Below are positions 57,695-64,000 of a DNA stretch of 64,000 nt, piece after piece. Source of the stretch: Hypericum androsaemum. Its lineage: Eukaryota; Streptophyta; Magnoliopsida; Malpighiales; Hypericaceae. Both the position numbers and the translations under genes were made by a program. The stretch covers positions 9,557,301 through 9,621,300 of the forward strand of contig OZ023180.1 in assembly GCA_963995505.1 (NCBI GenBank), written 5' to 3'. The notes beneath the pieces are model-generated. The model saw nothing but the letters and a program-made list of their open reading frames with translations, was not told the DNA's origin and did no database searches. Position 1 is the stretch's first letter. Each line of letters begins with the position of its first letter.

Positions 57695-58085
57695 GCCTTT
57701 TCTTGTCTTATCTTGTCTTTTCTTTCCTAATCTTGCATTTTCTTTCCTTATCTAGCCTTTTCCTTGCCTTTTCTAGCCTTTTCCTTGCCATTTCTTGCCT
57801 TTTCTTTCCTTATATTGCATTTTCCTGCCTTTTCTTTCCTTTTCCTGCATTTTCTTTCCTTCTCTTGCCTTTTCTTACTTTTCAGTGCTTGTCTTGAATT
57901 ATCATACCTTACCTTGCCTTTTCTTTCCTTATCTTTACCTTTTCCTTGGATTTCTTGCCTTTCCTTGCCTTTTCTAGACTTATCTTGCTTTTTCTTGCCT
58001 TTTCTTCCCTTATCTTACCTTTTCCTTGCCTTTTCTTCCCTTATCTTACCTTTTTCTTCCCTTTTCTTGCCATATTTTCCCTTTT
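57695..58085 (+). repeat. second copy of the 52270-52640 satellite segment
   Basis: Carries the same marker order as 52270-52640 at an offset near 5,429 bp, with a few substitutions (for example TTTCAGTGCTTG here versus TTTTTTACTGCTTG there). It ends just before the orientation switch at 58105. Confidence 0.8.
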
Positions 58086-58100
58086 CTTGACTTCTCTTTC

Positions 58101-58109
58101 CTTGTCAAG
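58101..58109. other. orientation switch point of the satellite (right)
   Basis: CTTG-T-CAAG: pyrimidine units (CTTTCCTTG) turn directly into purine units (CAAGATAAG) with only 4-bp inverted arms and one central base. No foreign sequence lies between. Confidence 0.85.
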
Positions 58110-61100
58110 ATAAGTTAAGAAAAGGCAAGATAAGGCCAGAAAAGGAAAGATAAGGAAATACAAGGGAAGAAAAGGCAAGAAAAGACAAGATAAGGTAAGA
58201 TAAGGCAAGAAAAGGAAAGAAAAGGCAAGGAAAAGGTAAGATAAGGAAAGAAAAGGCAAGAAAAGGCAAGAAAAATCAATAAAAGTCAAGAAAAGGCAAG
58301 AAATGGCAAGAAAGGGCATGAAAAGGCATGAAAAGGGAAGAAAAAGGTAAGACAAGGGAAGAAATGGCAAGAAAAGGCATGATAAGGCAAGAAAGGGCAT
58401 GAGAAGGCAATAAAAAGGTAAGACAAGCGAAGAAAATGCAAGACAAGGCATGAAAAGGCCAGAAAAGGTAAGAAAAGGCAAGGAAAACGCAAGATAAGGC
58501 AAGATAAAGCAAGCAAAGTCAAGAAAAAGCAAGACATGGCAAAAAAAGGCAAGGAAAAGGAAAGATAAGGCAAGAAAAGGCAAGCAAAAGGCAAGATAAG
58601 GAAAGAAAAGGCAAGGAAAAGGCAAGATAAGGAAAGAAAAGGTAAGATAAGGCAAGAAAAGACAGGAAAGGACAAGATAAGATAAGAAAAGGCAAGATAA
58701 GGCAAGAAAGGGCTAGAAAAGGCAAGAAAAATGCAAGATAGGATAAGAAAAGGTTAGATAAGGCAAGAAAAGGCAAGAAAAAGCATAGAAAAGGCAAGAA
58801 CCTTAGGAAAAGGCAAGAAAATGCATAGAAAAGGCAAGAACCTTAGGAAAAGGCAAGATAAGGAAAGAAAATGCAAGATAAGGCAAGAAAAAGAAAGATA
58901 AGGAAAGAAACGACAAGAAAAGGCAAGAAATGACAAGTAAAAGGCAAGATAAGGAAAGAAAAGGTAAGATAAGGCATGAAAAGATAAGAAAAGGCAAGAA
59001 AAGTTAAGAAAGGGTAAGAAAAGGAAAGAAAAAGGCAGATAAGGCAAGATAAGGCAACAAAAGCCAAGAAAAGGCAAGGAAAGGGCAAGATAAGATAAGA
59101 AAAGGCAAGAAAAGGTAAGAAAAGGCAAGAAAAGTCAAGGAAAAGTTATGATAAGGCAAGAAAAGGCAAGATAAGTAAAGAAAAGGCAAGGAAAATGTAG
59201 GAAAAGGCAAGATAAGGCAAGAAAAGGCAAGGAAAATGTAGGAAAAGGCAAGATAAGGCAAGAAAAGTAAATAAAAGGCAAGAAAAGGGAAGATAAGAAA
59301 AGAAAAGGTAAGATAAGGCAAGATAACGCAAGAAAAGGCAAGAAATGCAAGGAAAAGGTAAGATAAGAAAAGAAAAGGCAAGATAATGCGTGTAAGATAA
59401 AGAAAGAAATGGCAAGATAAGGCACAAGGCAAGAAAAGATAAGAAAAGGCAAGGAAAAGGCAAGATAAGGAAAGAAAAGGCAAGATAAGGCAAGAAAGGG
59501 CAAGAAAGGGCAAGAAAAAGGCAAGATAAGGCATGATAATGGAAGATCAGGCAAGGAAAGTCAAAAAAAGGCAAGAAAAGGAAAGATAAGGCAAGAAAAG
59601 GCAAGGAGAAGGCAAGATAAGGAAAGAAAAGGCAAGAAAGAGACAGAAAAGGCAATATAAGGCAAGAAAAGGAAAGAAAAGGGAAGAAAAGGCAAGGAAA
59701 TTGTAGGAAAAGGTAAGAAAAGGTAAGGAAAATGCAAGATAAGGCAAGAGAAGACAAGATAAGGCAAGAAAAGGCATTGGAAAGAAAAAAGCAAGATAAG
59801 GAAAAAAAAGGCATGATAAGAGATGAAAAGGCAAGGAAAAGGCAAGATAAGGAAAGAAAAGGCAAGAAAGGCAAGGAAAATGTATGATAAGGAAAGAAAA
59901 TGCAAGAAAAGGAAAGGAAAGGGAAGAAAATTTAAGAAAAGGAAAGAAAAGGCAAGAAAATGCAAGATAAGGAAAGAAATGGCAAGAAAATGCAAGAAAA
60001 GGAAAGAAAAGGCAAGAAAATGCAATATAAGGAAAGAAAAGGCAAGTAATTGCAAGGAAAAGAAAAGATAAGGAAAGAAAAGGAAAGATATTGCAAGATA
60101 AGGCAACAAAAGGCAAAAAAAGGCAAGAAAAGATAAGAAAAAGTGAGAAAAGTCATGAAAAGCCAAGAAAATGTAAGAAAAGGCATGAAAAGGAAAGAAA
60201 AGGAAAGAAAATGCAAGAAAATATTAGATAAGGAAAGATAAGGCATGAAAAGGCAAGAAACGGCAAGAAAAGGTAAGAAAAGGCAAGAAAAGATAAGAAA
60301 AGGCAAGGAAGAGGCAAGATAAGGCAAGAAAAGATAACTAAAAGGCAAGATAAGGAAAGAAAAGGCAAGAAAAGGCAAGAAAGGGAAAAAAGGCAAGTAA
60401 AAGGCAAGAAAAGGCAAGGAAAAGGCAAGATAAGTAAAAAAAAAAGCCAAGAAAAGGCAAGATAAGGTAAGAAAAGGTAAGAAAAGGCAAGGAAAAGGTA
60501 AGATAAGGATAGAAAAGGCAAGAAAAGGCAAGGAAAGGAAATAAAAGGCAAGAAAAGGCATGGAAAAGTCAAGATAAGGCAAGATAATGCAAGAAAAGGC
60601 AAGATAAAGAATGAAAAGGCAAGAAAAGGCAAGAAAAGGCAAGGATAATGAATTAAAAGGCAAAAAAAGGTAAGGAAAAGGCATGAAAAGGAAAGAAAAT
60701 GCAAGAGAAGACAAGATTAGGCAAGATTAGCCTAGAAGAAGCCCTTAAGGCAGAATATGGGAAGAAAAGACAAGAAAAAGGTAATATATGGTAAAAAAAA
60801 GTGAAGAAAAATCAAAAACAGGCAAGAAAAATGAAGATAAGGCAAGATAAGGAAAGAAAAGGCAAGATAACCCAAGAAATGCAAGGAAAAGGTAAGATAA
60901 GGAAAGACAAGGCAAGAAAAGGCATGAAAAGGAAGGAAAAGACAAGATAAGGCAAGGAAAAGGCAAGATAAAGCCAAAAAAAGGCAAGGAAATGGCAAGA
61001 TCAGGGGAGAAAAGGCAAGAAAGGGCAAGAAATGGCAAGGAAATGCAAGAAAAAGGCAAGATAAGGCACGACAAGCAAAAAAAGGCAAGAAAAGGAAAGG

Positions 61101-64000
61101 AAACAATAAAAAGCAAGAAAAGGCAAGGAAAAGTCAAGATAAGGCAAGAAAAGGTAAGATAAGGAAGGAAAAGGCAAGGAAAATGCAAGAAAAGGTAAGA
61201 AAAGGCAAGGAAAAGGCAAGATATGGAAATAAAAGGCAAGATAAGGCAAGAGAAGACGAGATCAGGCAAGAAAAGGCTAGAAAAGGAAAGATATGGAAAG
61301 AAAAGCCAAGAAAAGGCAAGATAAAGAAAAAATGGCATGATAGGAGAAGAAAAGGCAAAGAAAGGGCAAGAAAAGGAAAGAAAAGGCAAGATGATGCAAG
61401 AAAAGGCAAGAAATGCAAGAAAAAGGTAAGATAAGGAAAAAAAGCCAAGATAAGGAAAGAAAAGCAAAGAAAATGGAAGAAAAGGAAAGAAAAGGCAAGA
61501 AATGGCAAGGAAAATACAAGATAAGGCAAAAAAAGGCAAGAAAAGATAAGAAAAGGCAAGAAAAGGCATGGAAAGCAAAGCAAATGTAAGAAAAGGCTAG
61601 AAAAGGCAAGGAAATGTAATATAAGGAAAGAAAAGGCAAGGAAAGGCATTAAATGGCAAGGAAAATGCAAGAAAATGAATGAAAAGGCATGATACGGTAA
61701 GAAAAGGAAAGCAAAAGGCAAGAGAAGGAAAGAAAAGGAAAGATAAGGCAAGAAAGAGCAAGAAAAGGCAAAATAATGCAAGAAAGAGCAAAAAAAGGCA
61801 AGAAAAAGGCAAGATATGGCAACAAAAGGCAAGATAAGGCAAGAAAAGGCAAGACAAGGCAAGACAAGTCAACAAAAGCCAAGAAAAGGTAAGATAAGGC
61901 AAGAAAAGGAAAGGAAAAGGCTAGATAAGGAAAGAAAAGGCAAGATATGGAAAGAAACGGCAATAAAAGGAAAGAAAAGGGAAGATAAGAAAGAAAAGGT
62001 AAGATAAGGCAAGAAAAGATGAGAAAAGGTAGGAAAAGGCAAGAAAAGGAAAGATAAGGGATGAAAAGGCAAAAAAAAGCAAGATAAGGCAAGAAAAGGC
62101 AAGGAAAATGCAAGATAAGGAAAGAAAAGGCAAGATAAGGCAAGAAAGGGCAAGAAAAAGGCAAGATATGGCAAGAAAAGGTTAGATAAGGCAAGAGAAG
62201 GCATGGAAAAGGCAAGAACCTAAGGAAAAGGCAAGATAAGGAAAGATAAGAGAAGAAAAGGAAAGATAAGGAAAGAAACGGCAATAAAAGACAAGAAAAG
62301 GAAAGGAAAAGGCAAGGAAAGGTGAGAAGAAGGTAAGAGAAGGCAAGAGACGGCAAGAAAAGGAAAGATAAGGCAAAAAAGGCAAGAAAGGGCAAGAAAA
62401 TGCAAGAAAAGTTAAGGAAAAGTTAAGAAAATACAATAAAAGGCAAGAAAATGCAAGAAAAGTTAAGGGCAAGGCAAGATAAGGAAAGATAAGACAACAA
62501 ATGGCAAGAAAAGGAAAGATAAGTCAATGAAAAGGCAAGATAAGGAAAGAAAAGGCAAGATAATGCATGAAAGGTAAGAAATGCAAGAAAAAGTAAGATA
62601 AGCAAAGACAAGGCAAACAAAGGCAAGAAAAGACAAGAAAAGGCAAGAAAAGGATAGGAAAAGGCAAGATAAGGCAAAAAAAAGGCACGAAAAATGCAAG
62701 ATAAGGCAAGAAAGGGCAAGAAAAAGGCATGATAAGGCAAGAAAAGGCAATAAAAGGCAAGAAAAGTCAAAAAAGTAACAAAAGGAAAGAAAAGGCAATA
62801 AAAGGAAAGAAAAGGCAAGGAAAAGGTAAGATAAGCCAAGAAAAGGCAAGAAAAGGCAAAGAAATGCGAGGAAAAGTCAAGATAAGGTAAGAAAATGCAA
62901 GATAAGGAAAGAAAAGGCAAGGAAAATGCTGGAAAAGGCAAGATAAGGATAGAAAAGGCAAGATAAGGGAAGAGAAGACAAGAAAAGGCAAGAAAAGGCT
63001 AGAAAAGGGAAGACATGGAAAATAAAGGAAAGAAAAATGAATAAAAAGTAAGAAAAGGAAAGATAAGGAAAAAAAAGGTAAGATATGTCAAAAAAAGGCA
63101 AGAAAAGGCATGAAAAGGCAAGGAAAATGTAAGATAAGGAAAGAAAAAGCAAGGAAAAGGCAAGATAAGGATAGAAAAGGCAAGAAAGGGCAAGAAAAGG
63201 AAAGAAAAGGCAAGAGAAGACAAGATGAGGCAAGATCAGCCTAGAAAAGGCCCTTAAGGTAGAATATGGAAAAAAGGCAAGAAAAAGGTAAGATATGGTA
63301 AAAAAAGTCAAGAAAAATCAAGAAAAGGCAAGAAAAAGGAAGATAAGGCAAGATAAGGAAAGAAAAGGCAAGATAAACCAAGAAAAGGCAAGAAATGCAA
63401 GAAAAAGGAAGATAAGGCAAGATAAACCAAGAAAAGGCAAGACAATGCAAGAAAAGGCATGAAAAGGCAAGAAAAGAAAAGAAAAGGCAAGAAAAGGCAA
63501 GGAAAAGGTAAGATAAGGCAAAAAAAGGGAAGGAAAAGACATGATCAGGGGAGAAAAGGAAAGAAAATGCAAGATAAGCCAAGACAAGTCAAAAAAAGCC
63601 AAGAAAAGGTAAGATAAGGCAAGAAAAGGCAAGGAAAAGGCTAGATAAGGAATGAAAATGCAAAATAAGGCAAGAAAAGTTAAGATAAGGCAGGAAAAGG
63701 CAAGAGAAGGCAAGATAAGGCAAGATAAGGAAAGAAAAGGCAAGAAAAGGAAAGAAAAGGTAAGGAAAAGGCAAGAAAAGGTAAGGAAAGGTAAGGAAAA
63801 GGCAAAATAAGGCAAGAAAAGGTAAGGAAAAGGCAAGATAAGGAAAGATAAGGCAAGATAAGGCAAGAGAAGATAAGATATGGCAAGATAAGGCAAGATA
63901 AGGCTAGAAAAGGAAAGATATGGAAAGAAAGGAAAGAAAAATCAATAAAAGGCAAGAAAAGGGAAGATAAGCAAGAAAAGGCAAGATAAGGCAAGAAAAG
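58106..64000 (-). repeat. 10-bp satellite, purine-rich block (right)
   Basis: About 5.9 kb of AAGGCAAGAA/AAGGCAAGAT units, reverse complement to the central block, running off the window end. Marker words: AGAACCTTAGGAAAAGG near 58798 and 58832, with AGAACCTAAGG near 62216, also found in the left purine block, and CCCTTAAGG at 60742 and 63251. No gene is visible. Confidence 0.95.
60706..64000 (-). repeat. 2.5-kb higher-order period in the right purine block
   Basis: The non-consensus words AGCCTAGAA, CCCTTAAGG and AGAATATGG occur together at about 60729-60760 and 63238-63270 (offset 2,509). They are followed by matching AAGGTAATATATGG/AAGGTAAGATATGG and by TCAGGGGAGAAAAGG at 61001 and 63545 (offset 2,544). 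The second copy is cut by the window end. CCTAAGGGCC near 10248 in the central block may be a related unit in the other orientation. Confidence 0.78.

Larger units (their letters stand above)
51512..58105 (+). repeat. 10-bp satellite, pyrimidine-rich block (third part)
   Basis: Same units and orientation as 3436-40205. It contains a 109-bp tandem duplication (53731-53948) and segments copied within the block (52270-52640 with 57695-58085, and about 52840-53120 resembling 54785-55080). The pyrimidine orientation ends at CTTGTCAAG (58101-58109). No gene is visible. Confidence 0.95.

Noticed and set aside
1..64000. CRISPR array
   Set aside because: Repeats are continuous 10-bp units without conserved 23-40-bp repeats separated by unique spacers, and the retroelements are eukaryotic.
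1..64000. Telomeric repeat
   Set aside because: No TTTAGGG or related array; the unit is 10-20 bp and pyrimidine-rich with a single G.

Overview
The window looks like nuclear heterochromatin of a flowering plant. The evidence is two nested LTR retrotransposons and one solo LTR of plant Ty3/gypsy type. Both elements have a primer-binding site, TGGTATCAGAGC, matching the 3' end of plant initiator tRNA-Met. The species cannot be named from the sequence, and I see no host protein gene, tRNA, rRNA or CRISPR.

About 52 of the 64 kb is one strongly strand-asymmetric satellite. Its basic unit is 10 bp (CTTGCCTTTT, CTTGCCTTAT, CTTTCCTTAT, CTTTCCTTTT and close variants, plus 11-bp forms with an extra C), often paired as a 20-mer. 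The plus strand is purine-rich at 1-3430, pyrimidine-rich at 3436-58105 (interrupted by retroelements) and purine-rich again at 58106-64000, so the array changes orientation twice. Higher-order structure lies on top: a 497-bp unit in about four tandem copies near 20-22 kb, a 1.9-kb tandem duplication at 29.3-33.2 kb, a 1.17-1.2-kb pair at 33.7-36.1 kb, a 2.5-kb period in the right purine block, and several dispersed copies. Hundreds of open frames, up to more than 900 codons, cross the array only because the pyrimidine unit has no stop codon. I do not annotate them as genes.

Three retroelement remnants interrupt the array. A minus-strand solo LTR (23378-24142) has TGATA/TATCA ends and a TCCTT target duplication. 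Element A (from 40206) has an 821-bp 5' LTR of the same family, a PBS, a gag-protease frame (41652-43361) and a reverse transcriptase/RNase H frame in the -1 register (from about 43316). The LTR of A carries the end of the pol reading frame (74 codons), an overlap known from some CRM-type chromoviruses. Element B is inserted in A's RNase H domain at 44779. It has a 2,604-bp 5' LTR, PBS, a 4-kb internal region without recognisable coding sequence, a polypurine tract, and only the first 154 bp of its 3' LTR, identical to the 5' copy. At 51512 the sequence returns abruptly to satellite, so the rest of B's 3' LTR and of A (rest of RNase H, integrase, 3' LTR) is missing.

Inferred order of events: satellite amplification, insertion of the solo-LTR element and A, insertion of B into A, deletion or rearrangement of the right side, with continuing local satellite duplication. 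Nothing in the window appears to work as a host gene system; the biology is that of a satellite array and its retroelements.
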